In this document: in pieces, positions 53,792 through 63,570 of the stretch | Layout: the number at the start of each line of letters is the position of its first letter | Numbering within the stretch: position 1 is the stretch's first letter | Source: Hirschia sp964351655 | Lineage (GTDB): Bacteria > Pseudomonadota > Alphaproteobacteria > Caulobacterales > Hyphomonadaceae | Length of the DNA stretch: 64,000 nucleotides | NCBI GenBank assembly: GCA_964351655.1 | Contig: CAYGPD010000004.1 | Span: 99,334-163,333, forward strand | Reading direction: 5' to 3' | Notes under the pieces: generated by a model | What the model was told of the DNA's origin: nothing | Seen by the model: the letters and a program-made list of their open reading frames with translations, nothing else | Database searches by the model: none | Program-made: the position numbers and the translations under genes

Positions 53792-54748
53792 ATGGCGTAT
53801 CAAAAAACTCTTGCGGGACCTGCGGTATGTGCAGGTGTAGGCTTACACACCGGAGAGCGTGCACGTTTGGTGTTGAAGCCGGCTGCTGCTGATACGGGTA
53901 TTGTATTTGTACGTACTGATATCAAGGACAGAGATAATTCCATCAAAGCAATCGGCACGAATGTAACCACAACACAGTTGGGAACTACTCTTGCAAATAA
54001 AGCGGGTGTATCTGTTTCAACCGTTGAGCATTTGCTTGCAGCATGTGCGGGGCTTTGTATTGATAACCTCATCGTTGAGATTGATGGTCCAGAAACACCT
54101 ATTATGGATGGGTCTTCCAGCCTATATTGTGAGCTTATGCTTCAGGTTGGCGTAAAAGATCTGGCCAAACCGCGCCGCCGTATTCGTATTCTCAAGCCAA
54201 TTGAAGTTGTAGACGGCGAGAAGTTCGCGCGTTTGCGTCCGCTTGATGTGGTGGGGGCACCTTTTGAGCTACGTGTTCGTATTGATTTTGATAGTGCTGC
54301 GATTGGTGAGCAAAGCTTTGCATTCAAGCTCACACCGGGTGCATTTGTGCGTGATCTTGCATTTGCACGCACGTTTGGCTTCACAAGTGATTTTGAAAAA
54401 CTAAAATCTATGGGACTTGCACGTGGTGCATCTATGGAAAACGCTGTTGCTCTTGATGGTGATAAAGTGTTGAACCCTGAAGGCTTGCACGTTGAGAATG
54501 AGTTTGTGCGCCACAAAATTCTTGATGCAATTGGTGACTTGTTTCTTGCGGGCCATGCGATTGCTGGTATTTTTGAAGGCGACCGCCCAGGTCATGCGAT
54601 TAACAACAAGCTCGTATGTGCGTTGCTCGCTGACCCAAGTGCATGGGAAATGGTCAATGATGATGTTCGAGCCGTGCCGCAATCAGTAAAATATGCATCT
54701 GGCTTGAAGCGTGTTGAGAATGAGTTTGCAGCTCCTGCTGCGCTATAA
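53792..54748 (+). CDS. lpxC: UDP-3-O-acyl-N-acetylglucosamine deacetylase LpxC
   Basis: The 318-residue zinc enzyme carries out the committed step of lipid A synthesis. Motifs are AGVGLHTGERARLVLKPA near the start, STVEHLLAACAGL with the first zinc His, DGPETPIMDGSSSLY, ENEFVRHKILDAIGDL with the second His, and the catalytic His in LAGHAIAG. It lies between the ftsZ terminator and bamD, as in most alphaproteobacteria. Confidence 0.97.
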   Translation: MAYQKTLAGPAVCAGVGLHTGERARLVLKPAAADTGIVFVRTDIKDRDNSIKAIGTNVTTTQLGTTLANKAGVSVSTVEHLLAACAGLCIDNLIVEIDGPETPIMDGSSSLYCELMLQVGVKDLAKPRRRIRILKPIEVVDGEKFARLRPLDVVGAPFELRVRIDFDSAAIGEQSFAFKLTPGAFVRDLAFARTFGFTSDFEKLKSMGLARGASMENAVALDGDKVLNPEGLHVENEFVRHKILDAIGDLFLAGHAIAGIFEGDRPGHAINNKLVCALLADPSAWEMVNDDVRAVPQSVKYASGLKRVENEFAAPAAL

Positions 54749-54912
54749 AAGCTGGTCTCACTCATCAATTTTGAGATCGCACCTGATTTTCAGTCAGTAA
54801 TTTCGCCATAAATGGCTGTCATTCCATAAACTTGCAGACTCTCTGTCAGGGAAAGCTTGGCGTGTGCGCATCACTAGGCTAGACATTGTAGAATATCGAA
54901 TGGAGTTTACGG

Positions 54913-55725
54913 ATGGCAATCAAGCGCAATTCAATCTTGCTTTTATCTATCGGCGTGTCAGCGTTGGTACTCACGAGTTGTGCGTCATCAAAACGCAAAG
55001 CCGATTTGGCGTATGTCGAAAAGCCAGTCGAACAATTGTATAATGATGCCACTATAAGCTTGCAGCGTCGTCAATGGGATCGTGCCGCCCTTCAATTCCA
55101 AGAAGTTCAGCGTCAGCACCCTTATTCTGAGTGGGCTGAGCGTGCGATGCTTATGACTGCCTACACACAATATCGTTCGAAATCTTTCGAAGAAGTTGTG
55201 GCGAGTGCACAGCAATATACAGCTCTGTATCCAAGTGCGGATGGCGCGCCTTATGCTTATTACCTTATTGGTTTAACGCATTTTGATCAGATTACAGATG
55301 TTGGCCGTGATCAAGGCCGTACAGAATTGGCGCTTGCGGCTCTTGAAGATGTCGTGCGTCGTTTTCCATCGTCTGAATACGCGCGTGATGCTGAGTTGAA
55401 AATTGACATGGTGCGTGACCAGCTTGCTGGTAAAGAAATGGAAATTGGACGTTATTATCTTAAAAACTCTGAATTTCTTGCTGCCATAAATCGCTTTAAA
55501 AGTGTCGTAGATAATTACGAAACAACTACCCACACGCCAGAAGCTTTGCATCGTTTGGTTGAAGCATATCTAGCGATTGGATTGGTTGGTCAAGCCAATG
55601 CTGCTGCATCTGTACTAGGCTACAATTATGTGGGTACAGATTGGTATCGCGATAGCTATAAGCTCATGCAAAAGCACACTATTCCTTCAGCGAAAGTTGT
55701 AGAAACCTCAGCTGAAAAAGAATAA
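54913..55725 (+). CDS. bamD: Outer-membrane assembly lipoprotein BamD
   Basis: The 270-residue protein has a lipoprotein signal ending LTSC (Cys23) and five TPR-like repeats: PVEQLYNDATISLQRRQWDRAA starts the first, and HPYSEWAERAMLMTAYTQYR, TALYPSADGAPYAYYLIGL and RRFPSSEYARDAELKIDMV are characteristic. BamD supports BamA in outer-membrane protein insertion. It is preceded by a 164-bp gap and followed by recN after 71 bp. Confidence 0.94.
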   Translation: MAIKRNSILLLSIGVSALVLTSCASSKRKADLAYVEKPVEQLYNDATISLQRRQWDRAALQFQEVQRQHPYSEWAERAMLMTAYTQYRSKSFEEVVASAQQYTALYPSADGAPYAYYLIGLTHFDQITDVGRDQGRTELALAALEDVVRRFPSSEYARDAELKIDMVRDQLAGKEMEIGRYYLKNSEFLAAINRFKSVVDNYETTTHTPEALHRLVEAYLAIGLVGQANAAASVLGYNYVGTDWYRDSYKLMQKHTIPSAKVVETSAEKE

Positions 55726-55796
55726 CTACACATAAAACAAACAAACGTGGAACATTTTTGTTTTGCTTTTGTTCTATATGTGCTATTTATGTTCTT

Positions 55797-57518
55797 ATGT
55801 TGATAGCACTTTCCATACGTGACTTTGTTTTAGTTCGTGTCCTCGATCTTGATCTGGAAACGGGCTTTACCGCTCTGACCGGTGAAACCGGTGCAGGTAA
55901 ATCTATTTTGCTCGCAGCTTTGGGGTTTGCGCTAGGCGCAAAGACGGGGCGAGGAGCTATTCGAGCGGGGTGTGACTCTGCAACGGTGATCGCGACCTTC
56001 GATCCCCCAGCAAATCATTCTGTCCGTCAGCTGTTACATGAAAATGATATAGAGCTGGACAATGATGAAGCCATTGTTATTCGTCGTATTTTACGGCGTA
56101 ACGGTCCGGCAAAAGCTTATCTTAATGATGCACCGGTAAGCGCACGTTTGTTGCAGTCTATGTCTGAATTATTAGTTGAAGTGCATGGCCAACATGCAGG
56201 TCATAGTCTTCTTGATGTGTCGCAACACCGAAAATTGCTTGATTCTTTTGCAGAGAGTGAAGTTGAGTTAAGCCAGTGTGGTCTTGCTTGGGATGGTTGG
56301 CGTGCGGCTGTGGAGGGACGAAAAGCCGTGGAAGCACGCCTGCTGCGTGCGCAAGCTGACCGTGAGTATTTGGAATTTGCGGTAGAGGAGTTGGACAAGC
56401 TTGACCCGCATGAGGGAGAAGCTGAGGCGCTTGCGCAGGAGCGTTTAGAGTTGCAATCGGCAGAGCGCGTTGCGGATGCTGTAGAAGATGCACTCAAACA
56501 ATTGGATAAGTCTAATCCTGAGCAGGCGTTGTCGTCAGCTTCGCGTGCTTTAGGGCGTGCCGCGTCCATGCCTGTTATTATGGATAGTCCTGATGATGCA
56601 CCGCTTAAAATGCAGCTTTTCGCAGCGGCGGATGCTCTTGAGCGTGCTTTGATAGAGGCGAGTGAGGCCTATGCGAGTGTGTCACGTTTAAGTTCTGTTT
56701 CGGATTTTTGTCCGACAGCGTTGGAAAATTCAGAATCACGTCTTTTTGCTCTGCGAGCAGCAGCGCGTAAATATGATGTGGATGTCGATCAGCTTGCAGC
56801 AGTGCGTGATAGAATGCGGATGCAGTTGGACGAGATAGAACATTCTGATCAAGCTTTGGCAAAAGCAAAAACAGCGGAAATAGAGGCGCAAAAAGCATTC
56901 GTGAAAGCGGGTAAGGCATTGAGCGCCAAACGGTGTGCTGCGGGCGCTGTGTTAGCGGCATCTTTGAAGCAAGAATTAGCGCCGCTAAAGCTGGAAAAAG
57001 CCGAGTTCCGTGTGGTATTGGATCCTGTACCAATTGAGGAAGCAGGACCCAATGGATGTGATAAAATATCTTTTGAGGTACGCACAAACCCAGGTGCTGA
57101 ATTTGGAGCATTACATAAAATTGCATCTGGTGGTGAGGTCGCGCGTTTTGCGTTGGCGCTAAAAGTGTGCCTCGCTAAAGATGGACAGGCTGGGACGTTG
57201 ATTTTCGACGAGGCGGATGTTGGTGTTGGCGGGGCAGTAGCGGCTGCGATTGGTCAAAGAATGCTGCAATTGTCAAAAGGACGTCAGGTCTTGGCGATTA
57301 CGCATAGCCCGCAAGTGGCAGCAATGGCTGATATTCAATGGCGTATTTCTAAGGGTGGTGTCCAACAAGAAGATGTTGATATGGATGCATCATTGGAGAC
57401 CGCGATTGATGTGCTCAAAGCCAAGCAGCGTAAGGAAGAGATAGCACGCATGCTGGCAGGCGCGGAAATTACCAAAGAAGCGCGCGCTGCAGCGACAAGA
57501 CTGTTGGCGCGAGCCTAG
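55797..57518 (+). CDS. recN: DNA repair protein RecN
   Basis: The 573-residue SMC-like ATPase acts in double-strand-break repair. Walker A is GETGAGKS (about 33-40), with the signature AVEELDKLDPHEGEAEAL on one coiled-coil arm. The C-terminal part has KIASGGEVARFALALK as ABC signature, LIFDEADVGVGGAVA as Walker B and AITHSPQVAAMAD. ATG 55797 is chosen because the residues before it (an upstream in-frame start adds 13) are hydrophobic and unlike the family's start. Confidence 0.95.
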   Translation: MLIALSIRDFVLVRVLDLDLETGFTALTGETGAGKSILLAALGFALGAKTGRGAIRAGCDSATVIATFDPPANHSVRQLLHENDIELDNDEAIVIRRILRRNGPAKAYLNDAPVSARLLQSMSELLVEVHGQHAGHSLLDVSQHRKLLDSFAESEVELSQCGLAWDGWRAAVEGRKAVEARLLRAQADREYLEFAVEELDKLDPHEGEAEALAQERLELQSAERVADAVEDALKQLDKSNPEQALSSASRALGRAASMPVIMDSPDDAPLKMQLFAAADALERALIEASEAYASVSRLSSVSDFCPTALENSESRLFALRAAARKYDVDVDQLAAVRDRMRMQLDEIEHSDQALAKAKTAEIEAQKAFVKAGKALSAKRCAAGAVLAASLKQELAPLKLEKAEFRVVLDPVPIEEAGPNGCDKISFEVRTNPGAEFGALHKIASGGEVARFALALKVCLAKDGQAGTLIFDEADVGVGGAVAAAIGQRMLQLSKGRQVLAITHSPQVAAMADIQWRISKGGVQQEDVDMDASLETAIDVLKAKQRKEEIARMLAGAEITKEARAAATRLLARA

Positions 57519-57530
57519 TGACAATAGTAT

Positions 57531-59921
57531 ATGGCAGGTATGAGTAATACATCTTCTGATTCTTCACCTGCCATATCAGCAGCTCATCTTAACCTCCAGC
57601 AAGCGCGTGAGCGGTGGGATGAGTTGTCCCAGATATTGCGTCAGGCCGATAGCGATTATTACGAGCATGATGCGCCGCGTCTTTCTGATGCTGAATATGA
57701 TGCTACACGTCAGGAATTGCTGGCATTGGAGGCAGAATATCCTGAGCTCGTAAGTGAGGACAGCCCAAGCCAAAATGTGGGGGTTAAACCGTCCGGTCGT
57801 TTCCCGAAAATTACTCATTTACAGCCTATGTTATCGCTAGATAATGCGTTTAGTGATGAAGATGTATCAGAATTTTTGGCGCGTATTCGGCGGTTTTTAG
57901 GTATAGATTCGAATACAGAATTGAGCGTGACGGCGGAGCCAAAGATTGATGGCTTATCCGCTAATCTTCTGTATGAAAACGGAAAGTTGATTTCTGGTGC
58001 AACGCGCGGAGATGGACGTGTAGGGGAAGATGTAACGGCAAATTTGAAAACCCTGCCGGATATACCGCATGAATTAGCAGGAGATGATTGGCCCGAACGC
58101 ATAGAAATAAGGGGCGAAGTGTATATGTCCCACGCTGACTTTGCCGCATTGAATGCGCGTGAGGCGGAGGCTGGACGAAAGGTTTTTGCTAATCCCCGCA
58201 ATGCTGCAGCCGGGTCTTTGCGTCAGCTGGATGTTGAGATTACTAAGTCGCGACCATTGAAGTTTTTTGCCTACGCTTGGGGAGAGGTTTCATCCGATTT
58301 CACCTCTTTACAATGGGATGCAGTGCAGGCGTTTGCGAAATGGGGATTTGAGATAAATCCTTTAATGGCGCGGGCGCAAAATGTACAAGACCTCCTCAAA
58401 ATCTATCACAAAATTGCGGCGGATCGTTCCGGCCTTGGCTATGATATTGATGGTGTCGTTTACAAGGTTGATCGCCTAGATTGGCAGTCACGTTTGGGGT
58501 TTGTGTCGCGTTTTCCGCGCTGGGCTATCGCTCATAAATTTCCTGCAGAACAAGCTATTACCACACTCAATGATATTGAAATTCAAGTTGGCCGCACTGG
58601 TTCGCTGACGCCGGTTGCAAAGTTGGAGCCTGTCACTGTTGGCGGTGTGGTTGTATCGAATGCGACGCTGCATAATGAGGATGAAATCGCGCGCAAAGAT
58701 ATTCGCATTGGCGACAAAGTGGTGGTGCAACGTGCAGGGGATGTCATCCCTCAAATCGTGCGCGTTCTATCGGAAGATCGACCAGCAGATTCTGTCCCTT
58801 ATGTCTTCCCAAAAACATGCCCAGTATGTGGATCACATGCGGTACGAGAGGTTGATGAAAAGGGTGAGGAAGATGCACGCAGACGCTGCACGGGGGGGCT
58901 GATTTGTGCGGCTCAAGCCAAAGAGAGTTTAAAGCATTTTGTATCCCGTAAAGCGCTCGATATTGATGGTCTTGGCGCAAAACAAATTGAATTGTTTTTC
59001 GAAAAAGGTGTAGTGACAGCGCCGCAACATATTTTTCAGTTAAAACAACGTATTGCTGAAGTAGGTTTTGATCCATTGGAGGAATGGGAAGGGTTTGGGA
59101 AAACCAGTGCGGAGAACATTTTTGCGGCGATTGATGCCAAGCGAAAAGTGCCATTTGCGCGCTTGTTAAATGGCTTGGGTATACGCCATGTTGGGCAGAC
59201 AAATTCGGAATTAATCGCTCAAAATTATGGGGATTTTGCGAGCCTTCAAGAAGGGATGAATGCCATTATTGCTGCGCGTCCCAGTGAGGCCTATTTAAAG
59301 CTGCGTGGCATTGACCGTATCGGCGATACGACGCTGGAAAAGCTGTTGGGGCATGTCGAGGCAAATGGTTTACCTGAGACCGCGCCTGACACAATTGATG
59401 GCAGTTTAGCCCAACAGATAGAGGCATTGCGTATTTCTGGTGTGAATGTAGCGGCTTCGGCGGCATTGGCCAACCGATATCAGACTTGGGCGCATTTTCG
59501 CGAAGGCGTGCTTGCTGCGGTTGATGGGAAGCCGGGAGCAGCCTTTAGCGCAATTTCAAATATAGATGGTGTTGGAGAAGTTTTTGCGCAGGCATTAATT
59601 GATTTTTTTGTAGAGCCTCACAATCAGGATATGCTCACGCAATTATTGAATGAAGTTGATGTTGAGCCGGCTCAAGCGGTAAAAACCGATAGTGCAGTTG
59701 CAGGAAAAACTGTTGTGTTTACAGGCAGTTTAGAGCTGATGACGCGCGATGAAGCAAAATCAAATGCGCAATCTCTAGGGGCCAAAGTCGCGTCGTCGAT
59801 ATCCAAGAAGACCGATTATCTTGTTGCAGGGCCGGGGGCTGGCAGCAAATTGAAAAAGGCGCAAGAATTAGGCGTTACCGTCCTTACCGAAGCAGCATGG
59901 CTTGAAATGATCAAGTCTTAA
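57531..59921 (+). CDS. ligA: NAD-dependent DNA ligase LigA
   Basis: The 796-residue enzyme joins nicks in duplex DNA. Its domains are Ia (NAD-binding, about 20-90), the nucleotidyltransferase with Lys138 in KIDG, an OB-fold, a zinc finger of four Cys (CPVCG, then two Cys in RRCTGGLICA), helix-hairpin-helix repeats and a C-terminal BRCT domain (AGKTVVFTGSLELMTRDEAK). It is longer than E. coli LigA (671), mostly from extra HhH-region sequence, as is usual in caulobacter relatives. It begins 12 bp after recN. Confidence 0.97.
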   Translation: MAGMSNTSSDSSPAISAAHLNLQQARERWDELSQILRQADSDYYEHDAPRLSDAEYDATRQELLALEAEYPELVSEDSPSQNVGVKPSGRFPKITHLQPMLSLDNAFSDEDVSEFLARIRRFLGIDSNTELSVTAEPKIDGLSANLLYENGKLISGATRGDGRVGEDVTANLKTLPDIPHELAGDDWPERIEIRGEVYMSHADFAALNAREAEAGRKVFANPRNAAAGSLRQLDVEITKSRPLKFFAYAWGEVSSDFTSLQWDAVQAFAKWGFEINPLMARAQNVQDLLKIYHKIAADRSGLGYDIDGVVYKVDRLDWQSRLGFVSRFPRWAIAHKFPAEQAITTLNDIEIQVGRTGSLTPVAKLEPVTVGGVVVSNATLHNEDEIARKDIRIGDKVVVQRAGDVIPQIVRVLSEDRPADSVPYVFPKTCPVCGSHAVREVDEKGEEDARRRCTGGLICAAQAKESLKHFVSRKALDIDGLGAKQIELFFEKGVVTAPQHIFQLKQRIAEVGFDPLEEWEGFGKTSAENIFAAIDAKRKVPFARLLNGLGIRHVGQTNSELIAQNYGDFASLQEGMNAIIAARPSEAYLKLRGIDRIGDTTLEKLLGHVEANGLPETAPDTIDGSLAQQIEALRISGVNVAASAALANRYQTWAHFREGVLAAVDGKPGAAFSAISNIDGVGEVFAQALIDFFVEPHNQDMLTQLLNEVDVEPAQAVKTDSAVAGKTVVFTGSLELMTRDEAKSNAQSLGAKVASSISKKTDYLVAGPGAGSKLKKAQELGVTVLTEAAWLEMIKS

Positions 59922-59948
59922 TTGATATATCATATGGTGAGCAGTTTG

Positions 59949-59980
59949 AAATTGGAGACCGGTTAAATCTCCAATTTTTA
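59949..59980 (+). terminator. Rho-independent terminator of ligA
   Basis: AAATTGGAGA (59949-59958) pairs perfectly with TCTCCAATTT (59968-59977) around a nine-base loop and is followed by TT. It ends the bamD-recN-ligA block and separates it from the convergent aminopeptidase gene. Confidence 0.9.
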
Positions 59981-59986
59981 TAATGA

Positions 59987-61798
59987 TTACAATTCTTTAC
60001 AGGCGTTTTTGAGCCATTCCAAATCATCGCCAGTTAGAAGCGGTGTAAGTTCCTTCAACACGCGCTGATGGTAGCGGTCTACCCATATCCATTCATCAGG
60101 TGTTAGCAGTCCGCGTTCGATCAAACGTGAGCATAGCGGCGCTAATGTGAGAGCTTCAAATTCCATCATTTGAATATCACCGCCCAAGATATCGCGGGGT
60201 TGAGTTACAAATTGAAGGTTTTCAATCCGGATGCCATACCCATCTTCTTTGTAATAACCGGGTTCGTTAGAGACGATCATGCCTGGCTCTAGAGCAACAT
60301 TATTGACGGCCTTCGCAATGCGCTGTGGACCTTCGTGAACGCCAAGATAACTTCCTACGCCATGTCCTGTGCCGTGCTCATAGTCTAGCCCTAAGGCCCA
60401 CATGGGGGCACGTGCAATCGCATCAATAGCATGTCCGCTCGTACCCGCTGGGAAACGAAGACGCGCGAGACCAATATGCGCCTTGAGCACGATTGTGTAG
60501 CGCTCTTTCATTTCTTGGGTTGGTTCGCCTATAGCAACAGTGCGGGTGATGTCGGTGGTGCCATCAAGATATTGCCCACCAGAATCAACAAGATACAGCG
60601 TTCCGCGTTCTAGGGTTTTTACTGTGTCTTCATTGACGCGATAGTGGCAGTGAGCGCCGTTAGAGCCAGCGCCCGAAATGGTTTCAAATGATAAATCTTT
60701 TAAGCCTTGCAATTCCTCGCGGCGCATTTCCAATTGCTGTGCTGCTTGAATTTCATTGACTTTACCAGACTGAACTTCACCAGAATCAAGCCAACGCAAA
60801 AAGCGCACAATTGCAGCGCCGTCGCGGCGGTGGGCATTTTGAGAGCCTTTGATTTCTGTTTCGTTTTTGCAAGCACGTGGCAAAGCTGAAGGATCATTTT
60901 GGAGTACAATATTTGCGCCAACATTTTCCAACGTTTTGAAAAACCAAGCAGAAGCAAGATTTGGATCCAAGGATACCGTTTTGCCCTTTAGTTTTTCCAA
61001 ACGAGCGGAGAGTTGAGAAATCGTGCGTACTTCAACATCATCAAGGTGGGATGTGAGGGCATCTGTTACTTTTTCAGGGTGTAAGAAAAGTTCAGCGGCA
61101 CCGTTGGCGTGCAGGATAGCGCGGCCCAAAGGGAGTGGGGAGCATTGCACATCGCCGCCACGAATATTGAACAGCCATGCGATGGAGGCAGGGGATGTGA
61201 TAACAACGGCATCCGCTTTGACTTCAGCTAGTAATTTACCGACACGGGTACGTTTAGAGGCATGGGTTTCACCTGCATATTCTAATGCATGTGGCACGAC
61301 GATTTCGCGTGGCTCTGGGGGTTGGTTGGTCCAAGCTGCGTCGATTGGGTTGACGTCAACAGCAACAACTTCACAGCCAGCACGCTTTGCAGCGCTTGAA
61401 AGGTCTTCAAAAGCTTTTTGGTTTACAAGCTGCAAATCTACCCCGATACGTTTTCCATTAAGGTCCTGTTTTGCCAGCCATTTAAATGGGCCTAACGTGG
61501 TGAGGTCGGCGCGCTCAAATAGAGATGAATCGAGTTGTTTAGCTGCTTGAAGGGTGTAACGACCATCAACGAAAACCACGGCAGATTTTTGCAAAATCAT
61601 CGCAGCCCCCGCAGAGCCGGTAAAGCCTGTGACCCATGTTAAACGAGCAAACGCTGCGGGAAGATATTCATTTTGATAGGCATCTTCATGCGGGATGTAA
61701 TAGGCATCCAGATTTTGTGCTTTCATCTGTTCGCGCAGCAATGGAAGATTGCTCTTACCAATAGCTGGGCCGCCTTTTACTTCATATGTCTGCCGCAT
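59987..61798 (-). CDS. Xaa-Pro aminopeptidase (aminopeptidase P, M24B)
   Basis: The 603-residue protein has two creatinase-like N-terminal domains (about 18-300) and a C-terminal pita-bread metallopeptidase domain, the three-domain form seen in eukaryotes and many alphaproteobacteria. Dinuclear metal ligands are Asp in LVDSGGQYLDGTTDITRT (two Asp), His in GTGHGVGSYLGVHEGP, Glu in NEPGYYKEDGYG and Glu in RIENL. It removes N-terminal residues before proline in the cytoplasm. prmA lies 18 bp upstream on the same strand, so the two probably share an mRNA. Confidence 0.94.
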   Translation of the reverse strand: MRQTYEVKGGPAIGKSNLPLLREQMKAQNLDAYYIPHEDAYQNEYLPAAFARLTWVTGFTGSAGAAMILQKSAVVFVDGRYTLQAAKQLDSSLFERADLTTLGPFKWLAKQDLNGKRIGVDLQLVNQKAFEDLSSAAKRAGCEVVAVDVNPIDAAWTNQPPEPREIVVPHALEYAGETHASKRTRVGKLLAEVKADAVVITSPASIAWLFNIRGGDVQCSPLPLGRAILHANGAAELFLHPEKVTDALTSHLDDVEVRTISQLSARLEKLKGKTVSLDPNLASAWFFKTLENVGANIVLQNDPSALPRACKNETEIKGSQNAHRRDGAAIVRFLRWLDSGEVQSGKVNEIQAAQQLEMRREELQGLKDLSFETISGAGSNGAHCHYRVNEDTVKTLERGTLYLVDSGGQYLDGTTDITRTVAIGEPTQEMKERYTIVLKAHIGLARLRFPAGTSGHAIDAIARAPMWALGLDYEHGTGHGVGSYLGVHEGPQRIAKAVNNVALEPGMIVSNEPGYYKEDGYGIRIENLQFVTQPRDILGGDIQMMEFEALTLAPLCSRLIERGLLTPDEWIWVDRYHQRVLKELTPLLTGDDLEWLKNACKEL

Positions 61799-61816
61799 GA
61801 TGTGACTGCCTTTTTT

Positions 61817-62758
61817 CTACAAGCCGAAAAATTCTGCCATATCTAACTCGAAATGGGTTGGATTAAGCTTTTTTACAGGGGTTGTAGTGGGTTTATTTTT
61901 CATAGGCTTGCGATACACCAAAGTGGACCATGCGCCAAGGCGTTTGCGATCTACGAGCGCGAGGTTGCGGCCTGAAAATGCTGCTTTCACTTGTGGTTCT
62001 TGATGGTGAAGTAAGCCGGAAAGAATAATATAACCGCCTGGTTTAGTGAGTTTAGTGATGTCGCTTGAAAGCGAGACAAGTGGACGGGCAAGAATGTTTG
62101 CCAGTACTGTATCATACATTCCTTGCGTGCGGATAAATGCGTCGTTTGCACCATTTGCGACAAGCAAATGAAGCTTGCGCCCCATTTTATTATTTTGTGC
62201 ATTAATCTTGGAAATTCTAATAGATTCAGGGTCTATGTCGCATGCAATGGCACTGTGAGCACCTGATTTTAGAGCGGCGATGGCGAGCACACCAGAACCT
62301 GTTCCAATGTCTAATACTTTGCCGAGTTTCTTGCGTTTTGCGACATCCGCCAAAGCTTCAAGACACCCCTTTGTGGTGCCGTGATGGCCGGTTCCAAAAG
62401 CAGGGCCAGCTTCGATCCAAATGGGGATCATGCCGCCTTCCAAACGGACCAATTCATGGGCACCAGCGACAAAATATGGACCTGCTTTTACGGCTGGCAA
62501 TCCGCGTAAACTTTCGGCAACCCAGTCCTTGTCGGGGAGTTTTTGGTGTGATGCAGAAACGCCAGAAGCTTCTGATTCTATTATAGAAACACAAGCGGAA
62601 GCTTCTTCTTCGGTATGGCAGACAGCATCCACACGCCATGTCATACGGGTGACTTCCTCGGTAGAGACAGCCGCAGCTGGCGAGGGGTCCATATAGGCTA
62701 AAACATCGGAAAGATGTTCAGCGGTGGCGCGGTCGCACGAGGCGCTCACTTTATACAT
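61817..62758 (-). CDS. prmA: Ribosomal protein L11 methyltransferase PrmA
   Basis: The 313-residue enzyme methylates amino groups of ribosomal protein L11. The N-terminal substrate-recognition domain is less conserved. The catalytic domain has IEAGPAFGTGHHGTTKGCLEAL, motif I LDIGTGSGVLAIAAL, DIDPESIRISKIN and NILARPLVSL, which replaces the N-(D/P)-P-Y type motif with the NIL form of PrmA. A short C-terminal extension (KPTTTPVKKLNPTHFELDMAEFFGL) is an addition. It is the first gene of a pair with aminopeptidase P. Confidence 0.93.
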   Translation of the reverse strand: MYKVSASCDRATAEHLSDVLAYMDPSPAAAVSTEEVTRMTWRVDAVCHTEEEASACVSIIESEASGVSASHQKLPDKDWVAESLRGLPAVKAGPYFVAGAHELVRLEGGMIPIWIEAGPAFGTGHHGTTKGCLEALADVAKRKKLGKVLDIGTGSGVLAIAALKSGAHSAIACDIDPESIRISKINAQNNKMGRKLHLLVANGANDAFIRTQGMYDTVLANILARPLVSLSSDITKLTKPGGYIILSGLLHHQEPQVKAAFSGRNLALVDRKRLGAWSTLVYRKPMKNKPTTTPVKKLNPTHFELDMAEFFGL

Positions 62759-62923
62759 TCAAACAACCTTATTCGGGGATCATAATTTTATTGTGGGTAG
62801 TGATACTTTATTCCAGTGATCGGGGAAAGAGGCTGCTGCATAAATAGGGTAAAGGCGGCATTTACTTTAAATATTTTCAATGACTTACAGGATAATTTAA
62901 GCTGGATGCTGCAAGCTGTGTTT

Positions 62924-63142
62924 ATGAGCGCAATATCATCTTCCATAAGCGGCGTTATGCACGCAAATGCAATGTTTAATCGTGCGGCGACACAGACGGT
63001 TCAGGCTGCCAATTCGCAAGGCTCTGACCTTGTTGGCGCGATTGCAGATCAGAAAATGGCAGAGCACGCGCTCACGGCAAATACAGCTGTTTTGCGCACG
63101 GCAGATGACATGCAAAAACGCTTGCTGGACATTCTCGTTTAA
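62924..63142 (+). CDS. Small protein resembling flagellar rod C-terminal domain
   Basis: The product is about 72 residues. Its second half (GSDLVGAIADQKMAEHALTA, then NTAVLRTADDMQKRLLDIL) resembles the Flg_bbr_C helix of FlgB/FlgC/FlgE-type proteins (VDLVEEMVNLI...), including the closing helix. The first half (MSAISSSISGVMHANAMFNRAA) resembles the N-terminal rod helix. No other flagellar gene is near. The ribosome-binding site is weak, and an upstream in-frame start is possible. Real function is uncertain. Confidence 0.55.
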   Translation: MSAISSSISGVMHANAMFNRAATQTVQAANSQGSDLVGAIADQKMAEHALTANTAVLRTADDMQKRLLDILV

Positions 63143-63570
63143 CATTTTTCTTCGTGTCTGCCCTTGCTCTGGTGAGGGGCTGCTGGCGGGTTGGTAGGTG
63201 GCTGATGCGACGCTGGTCGGTGTGCGTTGGCAATGCGCGTGCGCCTTGGGTGCCGCGTGGTTGGGCGCTGGTAGGGCTGTGCAGGAGGTGTGTAAATTTG
63301 CGCCGAGGATAGGCGCACGTTTATCATTGTTTTTATTGAATATTTTTCTTTTTATCCGAAACTTATCCCCGTCCAGCTTTTTAGGGTGTAGTCTGCTCTC
63401 ACATTGAAAACAGCTGATGTGGTGCTGACAATGTGAGATGTTTGACATGTGTATTTACTGGGCGGCTTAAAAAGCAATTGCCAGCATCCCGTGTGTGGAT
63501 CGGGACTGGATTTTGTTGTTTTTTATTGCCGAAAAAATCGTGATGACGTATTTAGGCGGGCCGCCGACCG
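63143..63570. other. G+C-richer intergenic stretch without a clear gene
   Basis: These 428 bases contain a G+C-rich, G-T-biased region (63160-63300), a small inverted repeat TGCGCC/GGCGCA near 63300-63320 and an A+T-rich part. Short frames on both strands lack ribosome-binding sites and coding character. I see nothing that fits a known RNA. Confidence 0.4.

Noticed and set aside
62936..63448. Minus-strand frame of 170 residues near the window end
   Set aside because: It overlaps the small flagellar-like gene and a G+C-rich noncoding stretch, has Cys/His/Pro-rich low-complexity composition and no ribosome-binding site.
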